A DNA stretch of 64,000 bases from Variovorax sp. WDL1 (GCF_001541225.1 NZ_LMTS01000026.1:110645-174644); one strand, 5' to 3'; shown: positions 33,291 to 42,306, numbered from the stretch's first letter. The notes: generated by a model from the letters alone, not told the origin. Made by a program: numbers and translations.

Positions 33291-34355
33291 ATGAACGACA
33301 AAGAGCTTATCAGGAGCCTCAACGCAATCGCCCAAGGTGCGTCGGCCCTTCGAGGGCCTGTCGGGCGAGAGATTTTCCGGCTCTTGGCTCGCAACGAGAG
33401 CACCAGGATGATGACGCTGGGCGCAGAGGCGGCCCGGCCGGGCAACGACGGTGCGCTCGAAGAGCTCGACGGGATGCTGAGCTCGTCGATGTTCCAGCCG
33501 CTTCGTGGAGGCGGGAACAACTACTCCAGCGGCTACGCGCTGGCCGCCCTGGCCACGGTCTTTGCGCGCCCGCGGGGCGTCACGCTCAATCGCTTGAGCG
33601 ACCCGCGAGCCGTCGCAGCGGACCTTTCGAAGGCGTCGGGCATCTCGCCTGAGCGGCTTGACGTCTTGCCGGGGCACCTGAATGCCGCCAAAGCGTTTGG
33701 CTTGTCGCCCACCCTCGCCTTCCAGATTTGCGCGCAGCTGAAGGACGGCCACGTGCAGGAAGCGGAGCCCAATTGCTGGCGCGAAATCGACGAGACGCCT
33801 TTTTACGACGAGACGATGCTGCTCGTGCGAGTCAAGGACGGCACGCCTGAAGACCTGGAGAAGCTGCAGGCAAGTCCCCTCAGCTTCGCTGCGGAGTACT
33901 CTGACGGTGTGGCCAGCCGGCCGCCGTTGTCTGTTACCCACTCGTGCCTGATGGTTGGCAGCCCCTGGCCCGTGTTGCGCAGCGTCTATCACATCAAGCA
34001 GGCGCACACCCTCTCGGTCGCGATGAAGCGCGTGGCGGACGCGACGTACACCGACGAGTCCGAGCTGAGCGCCTACGTCGCGGTGCTAACCGACCGGGCT
34101 TCTGGCAAGACCTCTACTCGAGCTGCCATCCACCACCCTTCGCGTGGACTGGTTGCTGGCATCTCTGAGCCGGATATCGACGAGCCTGAGCAGTATGTAC
34201 TCGTTGCCAACAAGCTTCTGGGGCGCACAGCGGTCCGGCTCTGCGGTGATGCCTTCGCTGCCGACACCATCGATACCGACGGCCCGTACTCGTTCCTGGT
34301 GCCCGGCCAAGGCTGGCAGCGCGCGGCCATCACCAACACTGGCCGGGCCGTCTAG
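33291..34355 (+). CDS. Hypothetical 354-residue protein
   Basis: Not recognised. The N-terminal 80 residues are helical (MNDKELIRSLNAIAQGASAL). The C-terminal 200 form a mixed fold with many beta strands (SELSAYVAVLTDRASGKTST, SFLVPGQGWQRAAI). There is no signal peptide, membrane segment or known motif. The stop is 32 bases before gene 34388, so the two may be one transcription unit. Confidence 0.6.
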   Translation: MNDKELIRSLNAIAQGASALRGPVGREIFRLLARNESTRMMTLGAEAARPGNDGALEELDGMLSSSMFQPLRGGGNNYSSGYALAALATVFARPRGVTLNRLSDPRAVAADLSKASGISPERLDVLPGHLNAAKAFGLSPTLAFQICAQLKDGHVQEAEPNCWREIDETPFYDETMLLVRVKDGTPEDLEKLQASPLSFAAEYSDGVASRPPLSVTHSCLMVGSPWPVLRSVYHIKQAHTLSVAMKRVADATYTDESELSAYVAVLTDRASGKTSTRAAIHHPSRGLVAGISEPDIDEPEQYVLVANKLLGRTAVRLCGDAFAADTIDTDGPYSFLVPGQGWQRAAITNTGRAV

Positions 34356-34387
34356 CGCCGAAACCCGGTGCAGCAGGCTCCCCGGCG

Positions 34388-34903
34388 ATGACACACTTGC
34401 AACGTTCGCACCAACAGGAGTCCGCCCTGCCCCCTCCGCTCGAGATTGCCGCCACGATGCGTCGACTTCTCGTCCAGACGCTCGATATGACGCTGAAGCA
34501 TCAGCGCACCGATGGCGTCTGCGCGCTCGGGAGCATTTTGCTGCTGGACGCCTTTCACAAGTTCACACCGCACCGCAGTGTCATCCGCGGCGGTGGTGGC
34601 GACAACGATGGCGTTCGAGACGTCTCCGGCAACTGGCGAGGACACTACTGGGTCGAGCTGGAAATCGCCGGCGAGCCGACGGTGGCGGACATCACAGCTG
34701 ACCAGTTCGGCTGGCCAGAAATCATCATCGAGCCTCTCACGTCGCTGCGGGACCGATACCGGGCTGGCGACCAAGCCGAACTGAACCGGCATATCGAATC
34801 GGTCCGAGCGTGGCTTGCAGCGGACGAAGGCGACGAGCAGGCCCTGCGGAGCGGTTCTCCTGACCTCGGGGCGGCGGCGCGGCTGCGAAACCCGCGAATA
34901 TAA
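34388..34903 (+). CDS. Papain/transglutaminase-fold protein
   Basis: The 171-residue protein has GVCALGSILLLDAF (43-56) with Cys45, GHYWVELEI (85-93) with His86, and VADITADQFG (99-108) with Asp101. Cys-His-Asp in this order and the HyWVE...DITADQF motif fit a small NlpC/transglutaminase-like cysteine hydrolase. All three residues are present, so it is probably active, perhaps as a protease or amidase. It has no signal peptide, so it acts inside the cell or is a phage-type effector. It follows gene 33291 closely. Confidence 0.6.
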   Translation: MTHLQRSHQQESALPPPLEIAATMRRLLVQTLDMTLKHQRTDGVCALGSILLLDAFHKFTPHRSVIRGGGGDNDGVRDVSGNWRGHYWVELEIAGEPTVADITADQFGWPEIIIEPLTSLRDRYRAGDQAELNRHIESVRAWLAADEGDEQALRSGSPDLGAAARLRNPRI

Positions 34904-35031
34904 GTCAAGCCCCTGTCCGCGGTCGTGAGACTTGCGCAACGCACCCGGAATTGAGCTTCGCTTTATATCGCTCCTTCCGTACCATTCCCCGAATCGCGCC
35001 AGCGAGCGGGCGCAGCAAGACGGAGTCGAGG

Positions 35032-35814
35032 ATGAGCAAAGGCATTGAGCGTTTCGAACGATTTTGGCGAGAGCTGGACTTGTCACCAAAGTCCTTGTAT
35101 GTCCACCCCAAGGACGAGCCCCATCTCGACCCTACAAAGCATCCGCAGTTCCAGCTCCAGGTCCTGCCGATTCCCGTGCTGGGGAACCTGCGGACGGCGG
35201 AGGCCGTCATCCTGACGCTTAACGCAGGCTATGGCGACAACGATGAAGCTTGGCGCAAGGCTTGGCCGAAAGAACACGAGGCGATGACTGCAGCACAGAG
35301 CGCCAATATCCAGCAGCAGCACACGCCAGGCGGCTATCCGTTCTACGACTTCAATCCGGCCTTTCGCACGCACCCTGGGGTCGCCTATTGGAAGGGTGGC
35401 GCAGAGCTGGCAGTAAAGCAGCGGCAGATGGCCAAGCTTCGTGGTGTGGCCACTGAGCTCGGGCAAAACTGGAAGGTACCACTGGAGGAGGTGCACCGAG
35501 TACTTGCTCACAAAGTCGCCGTGCTCGAGTGGTGTCCCTACCGGTCGAAGGATTTCACCGCGACGCCAAGCCTGAAAAGCTTGCCAAGCGTGCAAGAGGC
35601 TATGGAGCTCGCGCGCAACCTGGTGCTCGAAGGCGAGAAGCTGGTCATCGTGACCAGGCACATCGACGCCTGGGGCTACCAGGGCTCGGCCGATAGCGGA
35701 GAGAACCTCGTGGTGTACGACAAGGCCCAGGGGACCTCTGCTTCGTTAACCATGAACAGCGCCGGCGGAAGAGCGCTTCTCAAGAGATTGTTGCGCGCAG
35801 GCCCGACGCTCTAG
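35032..35814 (+). CDS. UDG-superfamily-like protein
   Basis: The 260-residue protein starts MSKGIERFERFWRELDL after GGAGTCGAGG. AVILTLNAGYGD near 64-75 corresponds to the first glycosylase loop; GGYPFYDFNPAFRTHPG, VLEWCPYRSKDF, and LVIVTRHIDAWG follow at the expected places. It lacks an obvious catalytic Asp/Asn-His pair, so it may recognise rather than excise bases. It shares this layout with 23131 and 40890. Confidence 0.45.
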   Translation: MSKGIERFERFWRELDLSPKSLYVHPKDEPHLDPTKHPQFQLQVLPIPVLGNLRTAEAVILTLNAGYGDNDEAWRKAWPKEHEAMTAAQSANIQQQHTPGGYPFYDFNPAFRTHPGVAYWKGGAELAVKQRQMAKLRGVATELGQNWKVPLEEVHRVLAHKVAVLEWCPYRSKDFTATPSLKSLPSVQEAMELARNLVLEGEKLVIVTRHIDAWGYQGSADSGENLVVYDKAQGTSASLTMNSAGGRALLKRLLRAGPTL

Positions 35815-35929
35815 CTCGCACGAAGCGTGAAGTTTGCCCGCTAAGGGTGGCGAGGAACCGACGTTTCGGGACCGCTCCCTCGCTTTGCCTTCGTTTTGCC
35901 GGTACAACCGCGGGCGAGGAGAAGAATGA

Positions 35930-36430
35930 ATGAAAACTATCGCAGCGCTGGCGCTGCTCCTATGCGGAGCCACCGTGCACGGCCAAACCGTCTATCGATG
36001 CGGCAACACCTTTAGCCAGGTGCCCTGCGGCGAGGGACAAACGTCGGTCTACTCGAAGGCCAATGGCGTGAATTCGAACAGCGGCTACGCAGACATCCTG
36101 GCCAACCTGGACGAGACCAAGCGCAAGCTTGCCGCCAAGATTCCTGACACCAATCCGCCCACGCCGGAGCTGCTGGCTGCCAACAAGGCGAAGTGCAGCG
36201 CGGCCGCGCGCGACATGCTCAAGGACCCAGACAGCGCCCGCATGTCGGAGACGCAGCGGCTTGGCCCCGCCTACGACTACCACGCCGGCAAGACCTATCC
36301 AGGCGTTTCGTATGGGCTCGAAATCAACGCCAAGAACAGCTACGGCGGATACACCGGCAAGAAGCAGTGGTCGTGCGTATTCAGCCCCGACGAGGCGCAG
36401 CTGGTGCGTGTGTATCAGGTCACCTCCTGA
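35930..36430 (+). CDS. Periplasmic DUF4124-like protein
   Basis: The 166-residue protein has signal peptide MKTIAALALLLCGATVHGQ followed by TVYRCGNTFSQVPCGEG, the typical start of DUF4124 proteins (YRCxxxxFSxxPC). The C-terminal part carries two more cysteines (KCSAAARDML, WSCVFS), allowing two disulfides. AGGAGAAGA precedes the start. The function is unknown. Confidence 0.7.
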   Translation: MKTIAALALLLCGATVHGQTVYRCGNTFSQVPCGEGQTSVYSKANGVNSNSGYADILANLDETKRKLAAKIPDTNPPTPELLAANKAKCSAAARDMLKDPDSARMSETQRLGPAYDYHAGKTYPGVSYGLEINAKNSYGGYTGKKQWSCVFSPDEAQLVRVYQVTS

Positions 36431-36513
36431 GCCCGCCCCTTCCCTTAGTTCGAGCCCCTGCCGCCGGGTGCAGCCCTGCGCAGGCAAATCCCTTGTGAAA
36501 GACCGACCTGCAC

Positions 36514-37491
36514 ATGAATTGCACTGACTGCGGAACCCTCAACCCGGGCTACGCGAACTTTTGCGCTGGCTGCGGAAAACCCGTTCCGGCAACCACACCT
36601 GGCCGTCAAGAGCCCTCCCTCGATGTTGGCAAAGGCCCCGAGGGCCCTGCGGCCGCGAAGGCGCAGGCCCTCGAGAACGAAGCCGAGCTGTACGGCCTGG
36701 CCATTGGCGACAAGAATCGAGACTACTACTTGCGCCGCTTTGAAGCTTTCGACCGGGCGGGCACAACCTCGGTCGGTTGGCACTGGCCGGCCTTCTTCTG
36801 TACGTTCTGGTGGCTGCTGTACCGGAAGATGTGGGGCAAGGCGGCACTCTACTTCTTCCTGCCGTACCTCTTGGCCATTGCGCTCGGCGGGCTTGCCGCG
36901 GTTTCGCCGACTGCGGGAGGCCTGGGCTACGTCGTGTACCTCCTTGGAATCTTCATCGTGCCGCCGCTCATCTCAAATGGTGGCTACTACCGACACTGCC
37001 AGCGCCTCGTCGCGAAGGCACGGGCCACGAGCAGCAATCCGCAGGCCCAGGTCGTGCTGGTCGCAAGCAAGGGTGGCACGAGCAACATCGCGCTCATCCT
37101 CGCCGTGGTGATGGGCGTGGTGGCCGGTATTGGCATCCTGGCCGCGATTGCCTTGCCGGCATACCAGGACTACACGACGCGCGCCAAGGCGACGAGTGCC
37201 TTGATGTACGGCAAAACGGTAGCGGCAGAGGTCGGGTCCTTCTACGAAGCACAGGGGCGGCTGCCAGGCAGCCTGGCCGAGGTGCTCTCCGACACGCGCC
37301 CGCCATATGAGCTTAAGGACGTGCAGCTGAACACGTCCAACGGTGTCCTGCAGTTCGTCCTTGCGTCAGGCCCCGCGAATGGGCGCACCTTCCAGCTCAT
37401 CCCGTCGGCGGACGCCGCTGGCCGGGTGACCTGGGTCTGCAAGCCTGTGGACATGAGGCCGAGCTTGCTACCCAGTGAGTGTCGCCGCTGA
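36514..37491 (+). CDS. Zinc ribbon-DUF2628-pilin-like fusion protein
   Basis: The 325-residue protein starts with a double CxxC ribbon (CTDCGTLNPGYANFCAGCG). A DUF2628-like membrane part follows, about 75-150 (WPAFFCTFWWLLYRKMWGKA and two further hydrophobic segments). Near 205-225 a third part begins with GIGILAAIALPAYQDYTTRA, the hydrophobic start of type IV pilins, then a pilin-like globular domain ending WVCKPVDMRPSLLPSEC with a disulfide pair. No prepilin cleavage site is expected inside the chain, so it is probably a membrane protein with a periplasmic pilin-like sensor domain. Confidence 0.75.
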   Translation: MNCTDCGTLNPGYANFCAGCGKPVPATTPGRQEPSLDVGKGPEGPAAAKAQALENEAELYGLAIGDKNRDYYLRRFEAFDRAGTTSVGWHWPAFFCTFWWLLYRKMWGKAALYFFLPYLLAIALGGLAAVSPTAGGLGYVVYLLGIFIVPPLISNGGYYRHCQRLVAKARATSSNPQAQVVLVASKGGTSNIALILAVVMGVVAGIGILAAIALPAYQDYTTRAKATSALMYGKTVAAEVGSFYEAQGRLPGSLAEVLSDTRPPYELKDVQLNTSNGVLQFVLASGPANGRTFQLIPSADAAGRVTWVCKPVDMRPSLLPSECRR

Positions 37492-37521
37492 CCCCGCAGG
37501 TCGGGAGAGCGCCGCAGGTGT

Positions 37522-38109
37522 TCAGGTTGCCGGAACTGCGCAAGCGGTGGCGTCTGGCCTGACTTCGACCAGGTCCTCGAAGCGTAGCGGCTTGGGCGCT
37601 GATTCGGCGATGTTCAAATCAGGAAACGCGAAGGAGTAGTCAACTTCGACCTGCTGCCATTTGCCGTCCCTGAAGGCGTACTTCAGCGCCCAATGTTGGT
37701 CGACGTTGCTGCTCAGCTTGTTTGGAACTGTCAGGGCTTTGACGGCCTGCTCGGAGTTGTCAATGTCCGTCGCCTCAAAGTACCTGACATCGATGTATGC
37801 CACGTACGGGGATACCAAGGAGTCGGTCTTTTTCACGTCGAAGCTTAGCGATTTCGGGATGAACTTGTTGCGAACCCACTTCCCCGTTGGCGCTTGCCAA
37901 ACACGTTCTGCTGAAGCTCCCAGCACTGCCTGGCACGGTCGCAGAATCTCTTGAAACAGGCCCAGCGGGTCCGCAAGCGGACGCGACGCCACGGGCGCGA
38001 TGGGCGGCGCTTTCGCTTTCCGGTCACATCCGGTGAGCACTACCGCAAGGCCGAGGGTCGACAGGGCGGCTAAGACCCCGAGGCGCGTAAGGAGCTGACT
38101 TGTGTGCAT
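37522..38109 (-). CDS. Lipoprotein of unknown function
   Basis: The 195-residue protein starts MHTSQLLTRLGVLAALSTLG and reaches a lipobox at VLTGC. The mature domain has a Cys pair (CQAVLG, TACAV) and beta strands (VAYIDVRYFEATDIDNSEQA, WQQVEVDYSFAF). It is probably anchored in the outer or inner membrane. Other frames continue upstream but lack coding character. Confidence 0.65.
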   Translation of the reverse strand: MHTSQLLTRLGVLAALSTLGLAVVLTGCDRKAKAPPIAPVASRPLADPLGLFQEILRPCQAVLGASAERVWQAPTGKWVRNKFIPKSLSFDVKKTDSLVSPYVAYIDVRYFEATDIDNSEQAVKALTVPNKLSSNVDQHWALKYAFRDGKWQQVEVDYSFAFPDLNIAESAPKPLRFEDLVEVRPDATACAVPAT

Positions 38110-38132
38110 AGGAGCTGATAACGAACGCGTTG

Positions 38133-38168
38133 GACGAAAGAAGGGCCGGAAAAGGTCTCCGGCCCTTT
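38133..38168 (-). terminator. Terminator of 38186 gene
   Basis: AAGGGCCGGA and TCCGGCCCTT with a 7-base loop; on the minus strand CTTTC follows. A near copy occurs at 43511-43536. Confidence 0.6.
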
Positions 38169-38185
38169 GAATAGTGGTTGTGCAA

Positions 38186-38420
38186 TCAGCTCCGCAGGTA
38201 CGCGACGTCCTTGCGCTGATGGAGCTTCCGTGCCCTTCCACAGTCAGGCCCACAAACTCCGCTTCGGTGAAGGCGAGCTCGTCGGGGTAGAACTGGAAAG
38301 GGAAACTTCCTCGCCGGTCGACAACTTCGCCGAAACCTTCGGCATGGGGTCGAACATGCCTTCGGGCATGAGGCGCGGCATGGCACTGATGGAGGCGGAA
38401 AGGATATTTGAAGTGGTCAC
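38186..38420 (-). pseudogene. Small conserved protein gene with two frameshifts
   Basis: A GTG start after GAAAGG gives MTTSNILSASISAMPRLMPE...STGEEVS. Coding character then moves to the next frame (FQFYPDELAFTEAEFVGLTV) and again to a third (ARKLHQRKDVAYLRS). One added base in the CCC or TTT run near 38300 and one added G in the GGG near 38235 restore a single protein of about 78 residues. Its parts match a small Burkholderiales protein type ending RxKDVAYLxS (recognised by pattern). Either decayed or a sequencing artefact. Confidence 0.55.
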
Positions 38421-38640
38421 AAATGGCCTTTCGTTGTTGGGTGCGATTCGTGTAGCCAGGCCCCAGGCTCCCCGACCGTCTGCTGCTATCCCAGCCTGAT
38501 TGTCGCAAACAATCGGCCGATGCCCGGGACGTACGACAGCGGCGAGCGCTGGCGGACGGCTGCCACTAAGGTGCTTCGGTGCGACGCTTGCCCTCTGGCT
38601 CGTTCACTGCCACAGTTCGGTCCATTGCGACGGAGGGACT

Positions 38641-39195
38641 ATGGCGGAACCTTGGCTACCGAAGGAAGAGTACATCGCCCTGCGCAAGGAAGTCGAAGGG
38701 TGCATGGCCGAACTCGCGCTTACGGAGAGGGCCTGCGTCCTGGGCGTCGTAGCCATCTTTGCGTGGCTTGCAAGCGCAGAGTACCGGTTCGGCTTTGGAG
38801 CGCTGGTTTGGATAACGCCCTTCCTTGTCGTAGCCTACGGCATCTGGAAGTCGCACGCCATCTACTCCCATCTTAAGCTGCTTGGCGGCTATCTTCGTCT
38901 CCTCGAACTGGAGGCCTATCCCATGGATAGCGCGAAGATTGCCGAGGCGCCAGCCAAGCCAACAGCCAAGCCGTCAGCCGAGGAGCTTCAGCATGGACGA
39001 TGGGAGTCCTATTTCGAGCGACTAGGCAAAGGCAGGCGCACTCGCGTCACCTTCATCGCTTGGGGCGTGTTCGCTCTCGCTACGATTCTTGCGAGCGGGC
39101 TCGGCCTCTGGCGCGACTGGGGTCGTTGCTCGGGCGTCATGCTCATTGAATGCCCCACGCCGAGCCCGCCCGCCCAGCCGGCACCGCCCCGCTGA
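38641..39195 (+). CDS. Membrane protein with three hydrophobic segments
   Basis: 184 residues from ATG 38641, which follows CGGAGGGACT. The first pair of membrane helices is at 30-50 (ACVLGVVAIFAWLASA) and 55-75. A soluble loop with an Ala/Pro/Lys repeat (EAPAKPTAKPSAEE) follows, then a third helix near 140-160. The C-terminus is proline-rich. Function unknown; a small sensor or immunity protein is possible. Confidence 0.65.
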   Translation: MAEPWLPKEEYIALRKEVEGCMAELALTERACVLGVVAIFAWLASAEYRFGFGALVWITPFLVVAYGIWKSHAIYSHLKLLGGYLRLLELEAYPMDSAKIAEAPAKPTAKPSAEELQHGRWESYFERLGKGRRTRVTFIAWGVFALATILASGLGLWRDWGRCSGVMLIECPTPSPPAQPAPPR

Positions 39196-39237
39196 AATCG
39201 CAGGGGCGGTTCCCTCCCGTGCCCGCCCTGCTGATTT

Positions 39238-39269
39238 CGCCAGACCTTCGGGTCTGGCGTTTTTCTTTT
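39238..39269 (+). terminator. Strong rho-independent terminator
   Basis: CGCCAGACC-TTCG-GGTCTGGCG followed by TTTTTCTTTT. Confidence 0.9.
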
Positions 39270-39367
39270 ACTCGGCCCTGGGAAACTTGCCCGGCACTCG
39301 GCTTAGGCCTGCGAGAGGAAGGCCCCTGAGGTTGAACTCAGAGGCCTTGAAAAATCAAACGTTCACG

Positions 39368-40312
39368 CTATGCGTCGACGCTGATGAGCCGACAGGTGAC
39401 CTGGAGCTCGACGTCGCCGGCGAATTTGTCATCCCAGCCGTCGTACTGCGCACCGACCGCACGGAACTCGGCGTCCGAGACATCGACCTGGCGGTCAAAG
39501 GCCTCGACCAGGTAGTCCTCGAGCGGGGACGGGAAAACCAATGTTTGCAAGGGCACGACCGCGATGAAGGTCACGAGCACGTCCTTGTCCACAAAGGGGC
39601 GCCACAGCTCCTCGCGCAGGGGCCAGGCCGCGGACACGGGCATCGGCGAGTTCTCGTCGTATGCGCACAGCTCCACCGGCTCCGGCACCTTCTGCTCGGT
39701 CGGTTCGACAACCGCGCGGGTGATGGAAGCGAAGCCATCCTTCCCGCCCAAGTCCGGAACGTAGTCCTCAGGGACTTCGAACACAGCAAGCATTTCCACG
39801 AAGCGGAAGTCGTTGACCAGGAAGGCCTCCGCGTTTCGCGCACGGGCTTGCATGCTCGCGAGGGTTTCGCCCTCGGGCATGTTGAAGACCTCGAAGGTCC
39901 GAGCGGTCGCGTCCAGGTTCGGATTGCCCGCGTAGCGCCTCAGCATCAGCAGCGGCTTGTCCTGTTGAAGGCGCGACCTCAGAGGAGGCGGGGGCGTGTA
40001 AGCATAGGCCTCCACCTCTTCCGTGACGGTGCGGCGCACGATTTCCAGGGTGGCTGCCTCGAGTTCGCCGTGGCCCGGGCTGTCGTACGTCGCGTTGTAC
40101 GACGGCGTGTCGGACTGGAGCACACGGTGAAGCTTTCGCGCGGTTGGCTGCTCGTAGACCGGGAGCTCCGAATCCATTTGGCCGCAGGCCAGGAAATGGG
40201 CGACGGGCTCCGATGCGTATGCCCCTTTCTTGTCCTCAACGTAGTAGCGCACCAGCTGGCCGGTGGTCTTGTCGCGGAGGGCGAAGCGGGAGATGGTTTG
40301 TGCAGATTTCAC
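39368..40312 (-). CDS. Hypothetical 314-residue protein
   Basis: Not recognised. An acidic soluble protein starting MKSAQTISRFALRDKTTGQL, with no motif that names a function. The C-terminal half contains strands and a conserved-looking WPLREELWRPFVDKDVLVTF. It is divergent from 40437. The CTATAC element on the minus strand at 40341-40346 is the likely promoter. Confidence 0.6.
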   Translation of the reverse strand: MKSAQTISRFALRDKTTGQLVRYYVEDKKGAYASEPVAHFLACGQMDSELPVYEQPTARKLHRVLQSDTPSYNATYDSPGHGELEAATLEIVRRTVTEEVEAYAYTPPPPLRSRLQQDKPLLMLRRYAGNPNLDATARTFEVFNMPEGETLASMQARARNAEAFLVNDFRFVEMLAVFEVPEDYVPDLGGKDGFASITRAVVEPTEQKVPEPVELCAYDENSPMPVSAAWPLREELWRPFVDKDVLVTFIAVVPLQTLVFPSPLEDYLVEAFDRQVDVSDAEFRAVGAQYDGWDDKFAGDVELQVTCRLISVDA

Positions 40313-40340
40313 GGTTTAGTGTTTTGAGTTGACCTCCTTC

Positions 40341-40346
40341 GTATAG
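40341..40346 (-). promoter_or_regulatory. CTATAC -10 element of gene 39368
   Basis: 29 bases before the start codon, in the group of recurrent -10 hexamers. Confidence 0.45.
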
Positions 40347-40436
40347 GCCCCGGCCCCGACGCTGCCGATACAGCCTAGCCCAGCCTCAGCGTCGTCGGGC
40401 ACAATTGAACCTCGTTGCTTACAAAATGAAGTATCT

Positions 40437-40835
40437 ATGCGCGCCCTCATCGCACCTTTCGTTCTTCTACTTGCTGGCGTTGCGGGCGCAGCCGACAACT
40501 CCGCCAGCATCCTTCAAATGTCCGAGAGCGAGCTGGCCGCCGAGACCAAAGCCGGCGTCGACACTTTCAACAAGGACCTTCCGAGTCGAGTAAACGCGAC
40601 AACCATCTTGCAAAGCGTCTCGTACACCTCCTTCAACAAGGTGTACATGTATCGCTACGAGACCACGTTTCCGATGAACGAGAAGGCCCAGCGCGCGGCG
40701 CTTGTGAAACAGCAGTGCGCATCGCCCAACCTTTCTGCTTTCATGAAGCGGGGCATCACGCTTCGGAGCCTTTACTTCGGTCCGGACCGGAAAATGACAG
40801 ACATCGAAGTGCGGGCCGCTGACTGCGCCAAGTAA
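40437..40835 (+). CDS. Small secreted protein
   Basis: The 132-residue protein has signal peptide MRALIAPFVLLLAGVAGA. The mature part (PSRVNATTILQSVSYTSFNK, MYRYETTFPM, QQCASPNLSAFMKRGITLR, DCAK) fits a common periplasmic pattern in which two cysteines bracket the last third. Role unknown. Confidence 0.65.
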   Translation: MRALIAPFVLLLAGVAGAADNSASILQMSESELAAETKAGVDTFNKDLPSRVNATTILQSVSYTSFNKVYMYRYETTFPMNEKAQRAALVKQQCASPNLSAFMKRGITLRSLYFGPDRKMTDIEVRAADCAK

Positions 40836-40889
40836 CCTCCGCCAAGGCGGCCGAGCGTTGAGCTCCCTCGCCCGGAAAGTGTGCCGACG

Positions 40890-41495
40890 ATGACGAGTGC
40901 AACCTTCGACTTCAGTGCTGACCTTCCCTTCCTAGACGCCTACAACGCGCGCCTTGCGCCGGGGTCTGAGTACCGGCTGCGCTCGGAGGTGGCTCCGCTG
41001 CTGTACGAGGGGCGCCTGGGCGCTCCGGTCACTTGGCTGCTTTCGAACCCAAGCTATGTGACCACCCCTGGCTACGGGTTCAACCACCCTCCCCCCGTGG
41101 TGGACGGCTGGCCTCTGCAGAGCTTGGCGCCAGCGTACCGCAACGGGTATGGCCAATGGACCTGGCAGCGCCTGCGCGAGCTCCGGGAGGCTCTGGGGCC
41201 CGAGCTTGTGAGCAACAACGTGCTGGCGCTGCAGCTGTGCCCGTGGGCCTCGGAGAACTTCGCCCCGAAACTGAAGCTCCCGTCGAGGGCCTACACGCGA
41301 GAGCTCGCCTTGCACCAGCTCGCCGCGGGCAGCCATTTCGTACTTGTTCGCAGCGTGGCGGCTTGGTTCGAACTGGTACCGGAGCTCGCCGGCGCCAAGC
41401 TCGCGCGCACCGCGAGTCAGCGGTCCGCGCACCTCTCCAAAGGCAACCTAAAGAGTTACTGGGAGGGCGTCCTGCGGGCCGTCCGGGGGTGCTGA
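40890..41495 (+). CDS. UDG-superfamily-like protein
   Basis: About 201 residues. VTWLLSNPSYVTTPGYGF near 47-64, LALQLCPWASENF near 112-124 and SHFVLVRSVAAWF near 148-160 match the layout of proteins 23131 and 35032. NP and CPW in the loops are shared features. Catalytic residues are uncertain. The start could be GTG 40881 instead. Confidence 0.45.
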   Translation: MTSATFDFSADLPFLDAYNARLAPGSEYRLRSEVAPLLYEGRLGAPVTWLLSNPSYVTTPGYGFNHPPPVVDGWPLQSLAPAYRNGYGQWTWQRLRELREALGPELVSNNVLALQLCPWASENFAPKLKLPSRAYTRELALHQLAAGSHFVLVRSVAAWFELVPELAGAKLARTASQRSAHLSKGNLKSYWEGVLRAVRGC

Positions 41496-41636
41496 GCCCA
41501 CCTGAGGCCAGGGCCAAATTCCGGCCTAAAGGTTCGGGCTCGGGTTAGCCCGTAAAATCGACCGCGCAGTCCCCGCGGCCTTCAGTCCGCATCGCGCGTC
41601 GACCTTGCGCCGGCGGCCCTCCTCCATCAGTAGCCC

Positions 41637-42107
41637 ATGAGCGACCTTGCCGCCCGCGACCGGTCAAGCGGTCCTGCTTCCAAGCCATCATCAGCTCGGT
41701 CGTCCGTGTCCGGCTACGCCCGCACGTCGAGCAAGAGACTACGTGAAGCCGACGAGCTGGCTGCCGTCAAGGAAGGTGAGCGCGTTGCATGGGGCGTATC
41801 GCAGCAACTGCGCGAGCGCACAGCTGCACTGGGGCTCACCCGCGTGAGCGTGATTAGAAGCTGTCTGGGAGCGAGCGGAGGCACGGTCCATGATGCACGT
41901 GGCGAGTATCGGTTCCTGCGTGCATTTAAGGGCGAGGCCTTGCCGGACCCGTCAGAACTGATGCTCTTGGCGGCCGCACCGCAGTGCTCCGTTCGAGACT
42001 TGTTGGACGGCGTCGACCCCGCCCGAATCGAGGTGCTGCGCCAGGTTCGGGCCCTGAAGCGCGTAGCTCGGATTGCAGAAGAGTTTCCCGACCGGCGGGC
42101 CGCCTAG
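41637..42107 (+). CDS. Hypothetical HTH-like regulator
   Basis: The 156-residue protein has a basic Ser/Arg-rich N-terminus, then SQQLRERTAALGLTRVSVIRSCLGAS, a helix-turn-helix-like segment. An Ala/Leu-rich helical C-terminus follows (VDPARIEVLRQVRALKRVAR). It is possibly a plasmid partition- or repressor-type DNA-binding protein; not assigned to a family. Terminator 42184-42209. Confidence 0.5.
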   Translation: MSDLAARDRSSGPASKPSSARSSVSGYARTSSKRLREADELAAVKEGERVAWGVSQQLRERTAALGLTRVSVIRSCLGASGGTVHDARGEYRFLRAFKGEALPDPSELMLLAAAPQCSVRDLLDGVDPARIEVLRQVRALKRVARIAEEFPDRRAA

Positions 42108-42183
42108 CGCGCGGGGGGCGTGGCACGGGTACGAACGAGCACGACTTCCGGACCTCGTCAGTAAATTCGTCCCGCCCGCGAAC

Positions 42184-42209
42184 CCGCCCACTCTGGGCGG
42201 TCTGCTTCT
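42184..42209 (+). terminator. Rho-independent terminator
   Basis: CCGCCCA-CTCT-GGGCGG then TCTGCTTCT. Confidence 0.6.
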
Positions 42210-42306
42210 CGCCTGGGGCATTTGCAGGGCGGGACGCGGGCGGGAACCGCACGGCAATCAAGTCACGACATGCGCACCAGGCCGGCTACCCAAAATCTTC
42301 GGGCGC

